In this document: positions 6,859 through 13,219 of the stretch, piece after piece
How the letters are laid out: every line of letters starts with the position of its first letter
Numbering within the stretch: position 1 is the first letter of the stretch
Assembly: GCA_964564845.1 (NCBI GenBank)
Contig: CAZMCN010000043.1
Span: 1 to 14,743 of the forward strand
DNA: 14,743 bases
Reading direction: 5' to 3'
Source of the DNA: CAYXPG01 sp964564845
GTDB lineage: Bacteria > Planctomycetota > Phycisphaerae > Sedimentisphaerales > Anaerobacaceae
Translations under genes and position numbers: made by a program
The notes under the pieces: generated by a model
Databases searched by the model: none
What the model was told of the DNA's origin: nothing
What the model saw: the letters and a program-made list of their open reading frames with translations, nothing else

Positions 6859-8001
6859 TTAATCTGTGTCTAAAGAAGTTCTGCTTCGGTTGTTCTGCGG
6901 TGTTGAAGCAGCGTGCTGGCCTGCTTTTCTGTAGGGCTGTCGCTCTTTGTCATTCTTTCTGGGTGCGTAGCCTTCGAACTTACCAAAAATCATTTTTCCG
7001 GCTGCGGTCTGCAGTGAACTGGTTATGCTGATGACGAGGTCTTTTCCTATTTTGTTTCGGGCATCTTCGACAACAACCATAGTGCCATCGGCGAGATAAC
7101 CGACTCCCTGCTGTGCCTCTTCGCCGGGCTTTACAATTCTGATTTCCATAGTCTCGCCCGGCAGAGCGATTGCTTTTAGCGAATTGGCCAAATCGTTTAT
7201 ATTCAAGACATCCACTTCACGCACCTGAGCGACCTTGCTGAGGTTGTAGTCAGTAGTGGCAAGTCGGCCATTGAGGTCTTTTGCGAATAAAACGAGTTTC
7301 TGGTCAACGCCGGCTACATCGTTGGTCTCCGGAACGATGGTATCATCGATTTCAATATCAATCGCCGGATTGGTCTGCATATCCTTTAGTATATCGAGAC
7401 CTCGTCTGCCGCGATTGCGTTTTAGCTTGTCGGGCGAATCGGCTATAAGCTGAAGCTCATTGAGGACAAAGCGCGGAACAATCAGCGGTGCGTCGAACAA
7501 TTTGCTTCGATAGAGGTCGGCGATGCGTCCGTCAATGATAGCAGATGTGTCGAGAACGAGCGGGCGAGTGCCTTTGGTCTGCTTGGCAAATTCGACATAA
7601 GGAATAACAAACCGAACATCGTCTTTCGTTCGAATCACAATGCTGATTACAAGGAAACAAATACATATTCCCATCATCAGTTTGATTGCCCGAACAGCGG
7701 AATCGCTTAAGTTCAGAAACGGGTAGATTTCGTTGATCATTGTTACGATCGGCGCCAGCGCCCAACTGATAAAGATGCCGACCAAAAGCCCAAAAAATAC
7801 TCCTGCCAGTCCAGCCAGGGATTTCCTGGGGGTGAAAATATCCAGGACAAGCGCTATTGCAACCAGGACCACGCTGCTCCAGAGAATTGCATTAAAATTA
7901 GACTTACCCGGCTCGCCGGAGATCTCACTGTCGCTTAGGCTGACGATTAAAACCGCTAAAACGATGATAATAAAAATGCCTCTGAGAATATTAAGTAACA
8001 T
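6859..8001 (-). CDS. Membrane-anchored PIN/TRAM domain protein (YacL-like)
   Basis: The 380-residue protein has an N-terminal membrane part with about four hydrophobic segments (near 7-23, 38-55, 62-88 and 107-123), a PIN nuclease-fold domain (about 146-275) and a TRAM RNA-binding domain (about 284-343), then a polar tail. This is the architecture of the YacL family. The PIN acidic residues are all present: Asp151 in VLDTSAIIDGRI, Glu182 in LNEL, Asp233 in GVDQKL and Asp251 in TTDYNL. Metal-dependent RNase activity is therefore plausible; the natural substrate of this family is not well established. The frame extends seven codons further to a TTG at 8022, but GGAGG at 8011-8015 lies inside that extension, 9 bases before the ATG at 8001, which decides the start. 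A strong promoter lies upstream and the gene appears monocistronic. Confidence 0.88.
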   Translation of the reverse strand: MLLNILRGIFIIIVLAVLIVSLSDSEISGEPGKSNFNAILWSSVVLVAIALVLDIFTPRKSLAGLAGVFFGLLVGIFISWALAPIVTMINEIYPFLNLSDSAVRAIKLMMGICICFLVISIVIRTKDDVRFVIPYVEFAKQTKGTRPLVLDTSAIIDGRIADLYRSKLFDAPLIVPRFVLNELQLIADSPDKLKRNRGRRGLDILKDMQTNPAIDIEIDDTIVPETNDVAGVDQKLVLFAKDLNGRLATTDYNLSKVAQVREVDVLNINDLANSLKAIALPGETMEIRIVKPGEEAQQGVGYLADGTMVVVEDARNKIGKDLVISITSSLQTAAGKMIFGKFEGYAPRKNDKERQPYRKAGQHAASTPQNNRSRTSLDTD

Positions 8002-8010
8002 AGTTATAAG

Positions 8011-8015
8011 CCTCC
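8011..8015 (-). promoter_or_regulatory. Ribosome-binding site that fixes the PIN/TRAM start
   Basis: On the minus strand GGAGG stands 9 bases before the ATG at 8001. It excludes the upstream TTG at 8022 as the likely start, because the site would then lie within the coding sequence. Confidence 0.8.
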
Positions 8016-8066
8016 ATAACAATATAAAAAGAATATTATTCCAATTTTTACCTCACAATCGCAGCT

Positions 8067-8095
8067 ATTATAGCGTCTGGCTGAAGCATTATCAA
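8067..8095 (-). promoter_or_regulatory. Sigma70-type promoter of the PIN/TRAM gene
   Basis: Read on the minus strand, TTGATA (8095-8090) and a perfect TATAAT (8072-8067) are separated by 17 bases. The predicted start is near 8060, giving a leader of about 60 bases to the ATG at 8001. This is the best promoter match in the window. Confidence 0.75.
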
Positions 8096-8112
8096 CAATT
8101 ACAATAATAGTA

Positions 8113-8157
8113 TCGGCGTTTTGCCCTTCAGAAATCTCCTGCAATTGAAAACGCCGA
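8113..8157. repeat. 10-bp perfect inverted repeat with 25-base loop
   Basis: TCGGCGTTTT (8113-8122) is the exact reverse complement of AAAACGCCGA (8148-8157). It lies between the end of the Gfo/Idh/MocA-type gene and the PIN/TRAM promoter. No T tract follows in either direction, so it does not look like a standard terminator. Read on the minus strand the loop exposes an AGGAG. The rest of the 8096-8260 gap shows only a CACAAT-A-ATTGTG palindrome at 8221-8233. Confidence 0.5.
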
Positions 8158-8260
8158 ACATAGCCGAGGTGCAAAAGAGGCTTCCGATGCGGTTTTGAAG
8201 GGATTATGGGACGTATTTAGCACAATAATTGTGGAGGATGTCGTTTTTTTGCATATTCGG

Positions 8261-9307
8261 CTAAATATTTGTCGGCTCGATTTGTGCCAACTGGAGGATT
8301 CTTGCGGGCTCTTCCGGAAAGCCGGTACGGGCCGAAAGATAGGACGATTCGATGACGGCCATATTATTTAAGTTTTCCCGGGCGCTGCTGCAAAGCTTGT
8401 GCTCGTCGGGCGATAGGATGCTTAGAGCGAAATTTTGCAGGGCTTTTGTCATACAAATGAGCCTGTTGTCGTCGTATTCAAATTCTTCACTGACATTGCC
8501 GAGAGCATCGCTTACGGTAAGTCGTGTGTCGCTGACGGTTATGATTTTATCTTTGCCATAGACCTTCAAAAACTTTTGTTGGGGCCCAAAGGCCCGGCCT
8601 GCGATGATGTTGCCGATAAAAGTGTCGGTAAATTTCGTTGTTACAACTGTAGTGTCCTCCGTCAGATAAAGTCTTTGTTGCCTGTCGCCGGCCGTGTTGG
8701 TATTTAGCGAGTAAACCTGCTGTGGTGTGGTGAAGTTGGAGACTATCTGGTCGATTATTTCGTAACAGTTTCTAAGCAGCACCCCACCGCCGGAAAGTTT
8801 CTGGTCGGCCTGCCAGGAGGGGTGCTGCCACCGGCCGCAATTGCAGACGGCGGTTACCAGAAAGACGTCCTCGATGAGCTTTTCCTGGAGGTATTGCTGC
8901 AGAGTAAGGAAGCTGTCGGCAAATCTGCTCGGATTGGCGACTGCGAATTTTATATTTTCATCCTCGGCAAGACGGACAAAACCCGCTGCTTCTTCGAAGT
9001 CTCTGGCCGGCGGGGCGAGCTTTAGTATGTTGAACTTTTTTTTCACTGCCGAGCGGATATACTCATCGCAACTGTACATACCGGCGGCGACCAAAAGGCA
9101 GTCGAATTGATTTTGTATTATCAGTTGTCGATAGTCATCATAAAAGGCACAGTTGTATTCTTTGGCGAGGTCCTCGGCGAGCTTAGTGTTTTTGTCGGCG
9201 ACGGCCTGGAGGTCGAAGTGGTCGATTTGGCTCGCCGCTTTTAGTAAGAGCTTTGCAGCATCATCGTCGAGGCCGAGAACTGCGGTTTTTAATTTCGTAT
9301 CCTGCAT
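8261..9307 (-). CDS. Degenerate Gfo/Idh/MocA-family oxidoreductase-like protein
   Basis: The 348 residues follow the Gfo/Idh/MocA plan: an N-terminal Rossmann half (about 6-125) with LQAVADKN (33-40), YDDYRQLI (56-63) and FDCLLVAAG (68-76), then a C-terminal half opening at about 126. Family members are usually NAD(P)-dependent sugar or inositol dehydrogenases. Here the key motifs are eroded. The dinucleotide loop reads LGLDDDAAK (11-19) rather than GxGxxG. The place of the usual EKP motif reads ILKLAPPARDFEEA (94-107). The GGG segment (173-175) is followed by VLLRNCYEIID, without the usual Asp and His. It may have lost catalysis or bind another ligand. Three cysteine-rich spots (154-157, 181, 306) are unremarkable. 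The ATG at 9307 has only a weak GGGAT upstream. It is the last gene of the glyA-dUTPase run, 45 bases after the dUTPase gene. Confidence 0.75.
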   Translation of the reverse strand: MQDTKLKTAVLGLDDDAAKLLLKAASQIDHFDLQAVADKNTKLAEDLAKEYNCAFYDDYRQLIIQNQFDCLLVAAGMYSCDEYIRSAVKKKFNILKLAPPARDFEEAAGFVRLAEDENIKFAVANPSRFADSFLTLQQYLQEKLIEDVFLVTAVCNCGRWQHPSWQADQKLSGGGVLLRNCYEIIDQIVSNFTTPQQVYSLNTNTAGDRQQRLYLTEDTTVVTTKFTDTFIGNIIAGRAFGPQQKFLKVYGKDKIITVSDTRLTVSDALGNVSEEFEYDDNRLICMTKALQNFALSILSPDEHKLCSSARENLNNMAVIESSYLSARTGFPEEPARILQLAQIEPTNI

Positions 9308-9333
9308 CCGGTATCCCGCAACTGGTTTGAGAT

Positions 9334-9347
9334 ATGCTTTATGCTTT
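9334..9347 (-). repeat. Two perfect heptads AAAGCAT in the dUTPase-oxidoreductase gap
   Basis: On the minus strand AAAGCAT occurs twice head to tail in the 45-base gap between the dUTPase stop and the next start. It has the same unit length (7) as the CGAGATA repeats at 1830 and 9761 but a different sequence. Confidence 0.45.
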
Positions 9348-9352
9348 AGGTT

Positions 9353-9760
9353 TTACACTATATTTTTATTGTCGTCCTCGGTTTTTTCGGCCATCGAATA
9401 GTTGTTGTCCTGACGGTTCCAGTTCACCTTCCATTTTTGTTCGTACAGCCGAACAGCATCGTCGGCGTTTAGGCCGAGACACTGTGCCAGAGAAATCCAG
9501 AAGAACAGCATATCTATTACTTCGACCCTGGCGTTTTGCAAATCGTTCAGAAAGAACCTTTTCCCTTCCTTTGCCTCTTTGCACCAGTGCTTCCAGAAAG
9601 TGCAGTCTCGCAGCTCCTCAAGCTCATTGCTCATAGCAGCGATATAGTTGTTCAGCCAGATGCCGGCTGTTTGCGGGTCAAAGCTGGCCCGCAGGGCATC
9701 GGGGTCAAAACCGGTCCGCTTGTTCAATTCGGCCTGCTTTTCAAATAATTCTTTAAGCAT
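9353..9760 (-). CDS. Dimeric-type all-alpha dUTP diphosphatase
   Basis: This enzyme hydrolyses dUTP to dUMP and pyrophosphate, keeping uracil out of DNA and feeding dTMP synthesis. The 135-residue helical protein carries the metal-binding pattern of the all-alpha NTP pyrophosphatase superfamily: E46xxE49 in NELEEL and E80xxD83 in VEVIDM, 30 residues apart. WKHW (56-59) lies between them, and a C-terminal segment KWKVNWNRQDNNY (109-121) resembles the dimeric dUTPase family of kinetoplastids, phages and some bacteria. It has none of the five motifs of the common beta-sheet trimeric Dut. A MazG-like or other nucleotide pyrophosphatase is the main alternative. The start is an ATG directly abutting a heptad repeat, with no clear Shine-Dalgarno. 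It follows glyA by 36 bases on the same strand, and GlyA makes the other substrate needed for dTMP synthesis. Confidence 0.8.
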   Translation of the reverse strand: MLKELFEKQAELNKRTGFDPDALRASFDPQTAGIWLNNYIAAMSNELEELRDCTFWKHWCKEAKEGKRFFLNDLQNARVEVIDMLFFWISLAQCLGLNADDAVRLYEQKWKVNWNRQDNNYSMAEKTEDDNKNIV

Positions 9761-9780
9761 CTTTCGTGTCTCGTATCTCG
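9761..9780 (-). repeat. Heptad repeat directly upstream of the dUTPase start
   Basis: On the minus strand the 20 bases CGAGATACGAGACACGAAAG end immediately before the ATG at 9760. They match the element before nifU (1830-1849) at 18 of 20 positions. The glyA-dUTPase gap also holds GTGAAG twice, the first copy spanning the glyA stop codon. Confidence 0.6.
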
Positions 9781-9796
9781 CTTCACAAATTACACT

Positions 9797-11062
9797 TCAC
9801 ATATTTTTATTTGGTATGATAAAATGGTCGGGCACGGGGAATTGTGAGCATAACAGCAAGGCTTCTCTTGCAACTTCCTCAATTACCGATTCATTTTCGA
9901 TATTTTCAGCTACTTTATTTATCAGGGCTGCAATTTCTTCGGCCTGCTGTTCTTTCATCCCCCGCGTGGTGATTGCCGGGGTGCCAATGCGCAGGCCGGT
10001 GGGGTTGGATGGATGGGTCGGGTCCATAGGTGTGGTGTTATAGTTAGTAACGATTCTTGCTCTGTCCAGCGCTTTTGCCAGTTTTTTGCCTGGGATATTT
10101 TTATTTCGCAAGTCGATTAAGATTAAGTGATTATCAGTTCCGCCGGAAACAAGGTTGAAGCCGAATTCGAGCAGCTTTTCAGCCATTGCTTTTGCATTTT
10201 TGATTATCTGCTTTGCGTAGGTTACAAATTCCGGTGTGTCGGCTTCAGCCATTGCCACCGCTACAGCGGTGAGTGTGTGCAGATGTGGGCCGCCCTGGAA
10301 TCCGGGGAAAACGGCCTTGTCCACCTTTTCAGCGTGTTCTGCTTTGCAGAGTAACATACCGCCTCGAGGCCCTCGCAGGGTCTTGTGTGTGGTGGTTGAA
10401 ACTATGTCGGCGTAGGGCACAGGGTTTTTGTGAAGACCGGCCACGACAAGTCCTGCGATGTGGGCTATATCGCTGATGTGATATGCGCCGACGCTTTTGG
10501 CAACCTGGCCGAATATTTCAAAATCGATTTCTCTCGGATATGCTGTGGCCCCTGAAATGATGATTTTCGGCTTGTGTTTTTTTGCCAGCTCCTCAATCCG
10601 GTTATAGTCCAATCTTCCGGTATCAGGGTTGACGGTATAGGGTACGGAATTGAATATTTTGCTTGAGACACTGACGGCCGAGCCGTGTGTGAGATGTCCG
10701 CCGTGTGTAAGGGCCATACCTGTTATCGTGTCGCCGGGTTTTGCCAGTGCCAGGTATGCAGCTAAGTTGGCCATTGAGCCGGAATAGGGCTGGACGTTTG
10801 CATAGTCGGCTCCAAAGAGCTTTTTGGCGCGCTGCTGGGCCACCTTTTCTATAAGGTCTGTTACCTGTTGACCTTCGTAATATCTTCTGCCGGGGTATCC
10901 CTCGGCATATTTGTTGGTAAGGCAGCTTCCACTGGCTAACATTACAGCCTTTGAAATGTAGTTCTCCGATGGGATAAGACGAATTGAGCCGCTCTGTCGC
11001 ACCTCTTCCTGTCTTATAAGTTCGTAAATTTGCGGGTCATATTGCTCAAGAGCGGTTAACAT
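9797..11062 (-). CDS. glyA: Serine hydroxymethyltransferase
   Basis: GlyA interconverts serine and glycine with tetrahydrofolate and is the main source of 5,10-methylene-THF for dTMP, purine and methionine synthesis. The 421 residues are the normal bacterial length. Motifs include LIPSENYIS (29-37), YAEGYPGRRYYEG (52-64), QPYSGSMANL (91-100), THGGHLTHG (119-127), Asp198 and His201 in SDIAHIAGL, and the PLP lysine Lys227 in TTTHKTLRGPRGG. The later segments TNYNTTP and PSNPTGLRIGTPAITTRG complete the fold. The ATG is preceded by AAGGAG 8 bases upstream (11071-11076). It heads a minus-strand run with the dUTPase and the Gfo/Idh/MocA-like gene, and is divergent from the TPR gene across a 147-base promoter region. 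Confidence 0.97.
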   Translation of the reverse strand: MLTALEQYDPQIYELIRQEEVRQSGSIRLIPSENYISKAVMLASGSCLTNKYAEGYPGRRYYEGQQVTDLIEKVAQQRAKKLFGADYANVQPYSGSMANLAAYLALAKPGDTITGMALTHGGHLTHGSAVSVSSKIFNSVPYTVNPDTGRLDYNRIEELAKKHKPKIIISGATAYPREIDFEIFGQVAKSVGAYHISDIAHIAGLVVAGLHKNPVPYADIVSTTTHKTLRGPRGGMLLCKAEHAEKVDKAVFPGFQGGPHLHTLTAVAVAMAEADTPEFVTYAKQIIKNAKAMAEKLLEFGFNLVSGGTDNHLILIDLRNKNIPGKKLAKALDRARIVTNYNTTPMDPTHPSNPTGLRIGTPAITTRGMKEQQAEEIAALINKVAENIENESVIEEVAREALLLCSQFPVPDHFIIPNKNM

Positions 11063-11101
11063 ACGGGCTTCTCCTTCAGATTATGGTTTTGTTTAGACTG
11101 T

Positions 11102-11130
11102 TATATAGCACAGACCTGCTTTTTGTACAA
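11102..11130 (-). promoter_or_regulatory. Candidate promoter of the glyA operon
   Basis: On the minus strand TTGTAC (11130-11125) and TATATA (11107-11102) are 17 bases apart, about 40 bases before the glyA ATG. The -10 region continues TATATAACA. The -35 matches consensus at only three positions, so the call rests on spacing and place. Confidence 0.45.
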
Positions 11131-11141
11131 GTATTTATTTG

Positions 11142-11169
11142 TTGACAAATTTTAGTCGAATATTAGGAT
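11142..11169 (+). promoter_or_regulatory. Candidate promoter of the TPR-rpsT transcript
   Basis: A perfect TTGACA (11142-11147) is followed after 16 bases by TAGGAT (11164-11169), which matches the -10 consensus at four positions. The predicted start is near 11176, giving a leader of roughly 34 bases. It is back to back with the glyA promoter. Confidence 0.5.
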
Positions 11170-11209
11170 AGATGGATTAAATAATAAGAGACGAAATTGT
11201 TTTAAGAAT

Positions 11210-12655
11210 ATGCCCGAAGATAACGACAAAGCATTGGCCAAGGCGAGGGTTTTTTTTGAAAGGGCCCAGAAAGTAGCGAAGACGAACAATTTCGATTATG
11301 CTATCGAGATGTATCTTGAGGGTCTGCGGTGTGTTCCAGACGATGTGGAGCACGGCCATCAACAGCTTCATGAACTGGCTCTTCTGCGAGAGGTAAGAGG
11401 CGGCAAAAAGCCGTCGATGGTTGAAAAGATGAAATTCCTTCGCGGCAAAAATACGTTCGAGCGGATGCTTAACGCCGAGTACCTTTTTGCCAAAGCCCCT
11501 GACCATTTGCCGTATGCCGAAGCGATATTGAAGGCCGCTGTCGAGGGAGATTACAGACAGACGGCCAGATGGATTGCTGATTTGATATTCCAAGCCAACA
11601 ATGCAGCATCAAAACCTTCTTTTCAGCGATATATATTATTGAAAGATTCGTATGCAGCGATAGGTCAATATGACAGAGCGGCAGCCGCCTGCCAGCATGC
11701 GGTCAGGCTCAGGCCTGGGGACGGAGAGTTGGCCGATGAGTTTAGGAAACTTTCGGCTGAACTGGCTGTCGCCAGGGGCAAATACGACCAGGCAGGGGAT
11801 TTCAGAAACTCCATCAAAGACCGGGATGCCCAGGAAAGACTCCAGGCACAGCAGAGCGTTGTCAAGACCGAGGATTACCGTGTCTCGGCGGTTAACCAGG
11901 CCAGAGAGGCCTTTGCCCGGGACCCAAATCTGCCCCAGAACATATTTAATCTGGCAGAAGCTCTGTCGGATGTGAGCAGTGATGAGGCGGATACCGAGGC
12001 GATAGAGCTTCTGGAAAACAACTATAAGGCCAAAGACGATTTCAGTTTTATGGAATGGGCAGGCAGGATAAGGATAAAACACTTCAAGAGGAAGGTACAA
12101 GAGGCAAAAACTGCTACTCAGAACAATCCTGATGACAGCCAAGCCCAGGCAAAAGTGGCGGAATTTTCCGAACAGCTAAAGAAGGCCGAACTGGAGCATT
12201 ATCGTCTGTGTGTGGCTAACTACCCGACCGATTTGCGCGCCAAGTACGAATACGCCGTTCGTTTGGTCGTGAATGAACGGTATGATGATGCAATACCGTT
12301 GTTCCAGGAGGCCCAGAGGGACCCGCGACATAAGATTTTGGCGATGGGCAAAATAGGTTTGTGTTTTTTTATGAAGGGCTGGTATGCAGACGCCATTGAC
12401 ATTTTTACCAAAGCGATAGATGCATACGGAATCAAGGATGACAATATAGCCAAGGAATTACGGTATAATTTGGCGCGTTCTTATGAACAGCAGGGCGATA
12501 CGGAAAAGGCACTGGGGATTTTTCGCAAAATCGCCCAGCTTGATTTTGCATACAGAGACGTCCACCAGCGGGTAGATAATATAAGGGGGCACCCAAACGC
12601 CAACAAGGACGTTCAGGAGCGGGCAGACAACGGAAATGAAACAACCTCTCAGTAA
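11210..12655 (+). CDS. TPR-repeat protein of unknown function
   Basis: This 481-residue, mostly helical and soluble protein contains tetratricopeptide repeats, a protein-protein interaction scaffold. TPR-like units are clearest at about 10-45 (AKTNNFDYAIEMYLEGL), 140-172 (GQYDRAAAACQHAVRLRPGD), 345-406 (two units, with ERYDDAIPLFQEA and GWYADAIDIFTKAIDAY) and 415-450 (GDTEKALGIFRKIAQLD). The middle (about 190-340) is charged, rich in Glu, Lys and Gln, and probably forms long helices. There is no signal peptide or membrane segment, so it is likely cytoplasmic, and no catalytic motif. The ATG has only a weak TAAG upstream. rpsT follows after 41 bases on the same strand, so the two are likely co-transcribed. 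A role in translation or RNA metabolism is suggested by that alone. No specific family is recognised. Confidence 0.75.
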   Translation: MPEDNDKALAKARVFFERAQKVAKTNNFDYAIEMYLEGLRCVPDDVEHGHQQLHELALLREVRGGKKPSMVEKMKFLRGKNTFERMLNAEYLFAKAPDHLPYAEAILKAAVEGDYRQTARWIADLIFQANNAASKPSFQRYILLKDSYAAIGQYDRAAAACQHAVRLRPGDGELADEFRKLSAELAVARGKYDQAGDFRNSIKDRDAQERLQAQQSVVKTEDYRVSAVNQAREAFARDPNLPQNIFNLAEALSDVSSDEADTEAIELLENNYKAKDDFSFMEWAGRIRIKHFKRKVQEAKTATQNNPDDSQAQAKVAEFSEQLKKAELEHYRLCVANYPTDLRAKYEYAVRLVVNERYDDAIPLFQEAQRDPRHKILAMGKIGLCFFMKGWYADAIDIFTKAIDAYGIKDDNIAKELRYNLARSYEQQGDTEKALGIFRKIAQLDFAYRDVHQRVDNIRGHPNANKDVQERADNGNETTSQ

Positions 12656-12685
12656 ATATTTTTAGATAAATTAACGAGGAGTTTT

Positions 12686-12690
12686 AGGAG
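12686..12690 (+). promoter_or_regulatory. Ribosome-binding site supporting the GTG start of rpsT
   Basis: AGGAG ends 6 bases before the GTG at 12697. There is no in-frame ATG at the N-terminus of the S20 frame, so this site supports GTG as the real start. A second GAGGAG lies at 12676-12681. Confidence 0.75.
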
Positions 12691-12696
12691 ATTGAA

Positions 12697-12975
12697 GTGG
12701 CACATTCGTTATCAGCGAAAAAAAGAGTAAGACAAAACGTCAAAAGAAGGACGATTAATCGTGTGCGTAAGAGCCGGGTCAAGACGCAAATCAAGCATTT
12801 TGAGTCGGCCCTTGACAGTGGTGATGTTGAGGCCGCAAGCCAGCAGTACCGTCTCGCAGCCAAGAAACTGGACAAGACCGCTGCTACGAGCACAATGCAT
12901 AAAAAGACCGCAGCACGGAAAAAATCACGTCTTGCCAAAAAACTTAATCAACTCAAGGCGAAAAAAAGTGGATGA
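12697..12975 (+). CDS. rpsT: 30S ribosomal protein S20
   Basis: S20 binds 16S rRNA early in small-subunit assembly. The 92-residue, strongly basic helical protein begins MAHSLSAKKRVRQNVKRR, which matches the S20 N-terminus, and contains the TMHKKTAARKKSRLAKKLN segment (66-84) typical of its C-terminal helix. Length is normal for the family. The start codon is GTG, with AGGAG 6 bases upstream. The E. coli gene also uses a non-ATG start and is translationally autoregulated, so a weak start here may serve the same purpose; that is inference. It follows the TPR gene by 41 bases and is followed by a 244-base non-coding gap before rnr. Confidence 0.95.
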   Translation: MAHSLSAKKRVRQNVKRRTINRVRKSRVKTQIKHFESALDSGDVEAASQQYRLAAKKLDKTAATSTMHKKTAARKKSRLAKKLNQLKAKKSG

Positions 12976-13219
12976 GCTTTTCGTCATCTGGGATTTCGGG
13001 TCCTTCGACTTTGCTCAGGACAAGATTTTGAGTTTTTGGAATCCCGCCCCCCGGGACGGTTTCAAGCATAACTCCGCTCAGAGGACGAGGCTAAACGCAA
13101 ATAAATGAACTGCGACCTAACGATTTTCCTGCATCGGCGGTTTAGTTTCAGATAAATGTATCGCTAAGTCGATATTAAAATTGATTGGGCGATTTTTTGT
13201 TTTTTTATAAGTTGGTCAA
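12976..13219 (+). other. Non-coding gap between rpsT and rnr with repeat-like DNA
   Basis: No credible gene is present. TCCTTCGACTTTGCTCAGGA at 13001-13020 resembles a short repeat word found scattered in many bacterial genomes. It is flanked by GGGATT (12991-12996) and AATCCC (about 13042-13047), which are mutually complementary. CCCGCCCCCCGGGACGG follows. A related GCTCAG-GAC word recurs near 13076-13089. Towards rnr, ATCGCT (13160-13165) can pair with GGCGAT (13188-13193) before a long T-rich run, which might end the rpsT transcript. Confidence 0.4.
13181..13211 (+). promoter_or_regulatory. Possible promoter of rnr
   Basis: TTGATT (13181-13186) and TATAAG (13206-13211) are 19 bases apart, longer than ideal. 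The -10 matches consensus at five of six positions and would start transcription near 13218, next to the ATG at 13220. It overlaps the T-rich run of a possible terminator. Confidence 0.3.

Noticed and set aside
7999..8022. TTG at 8022 as the PIN/TRAM start
   Set aside because: The extension contains the GGAGG ribosome-binding site for the ATG at 8001.
8221..8233. CACAAT-A-ATTGTG palindrome as an operator
   Set aside because: It is perfect but short, AT-rich and about 125 bases from the nearest promoter; one such palindrome is expected by chance in a window of this size.
12761..13108. A 115-codon open frame overlapping rpsT and the gap behind it
   Set aside because: It runs in another frame through rpsT and ends in repeat-like DNA, with a low-complexity translation.
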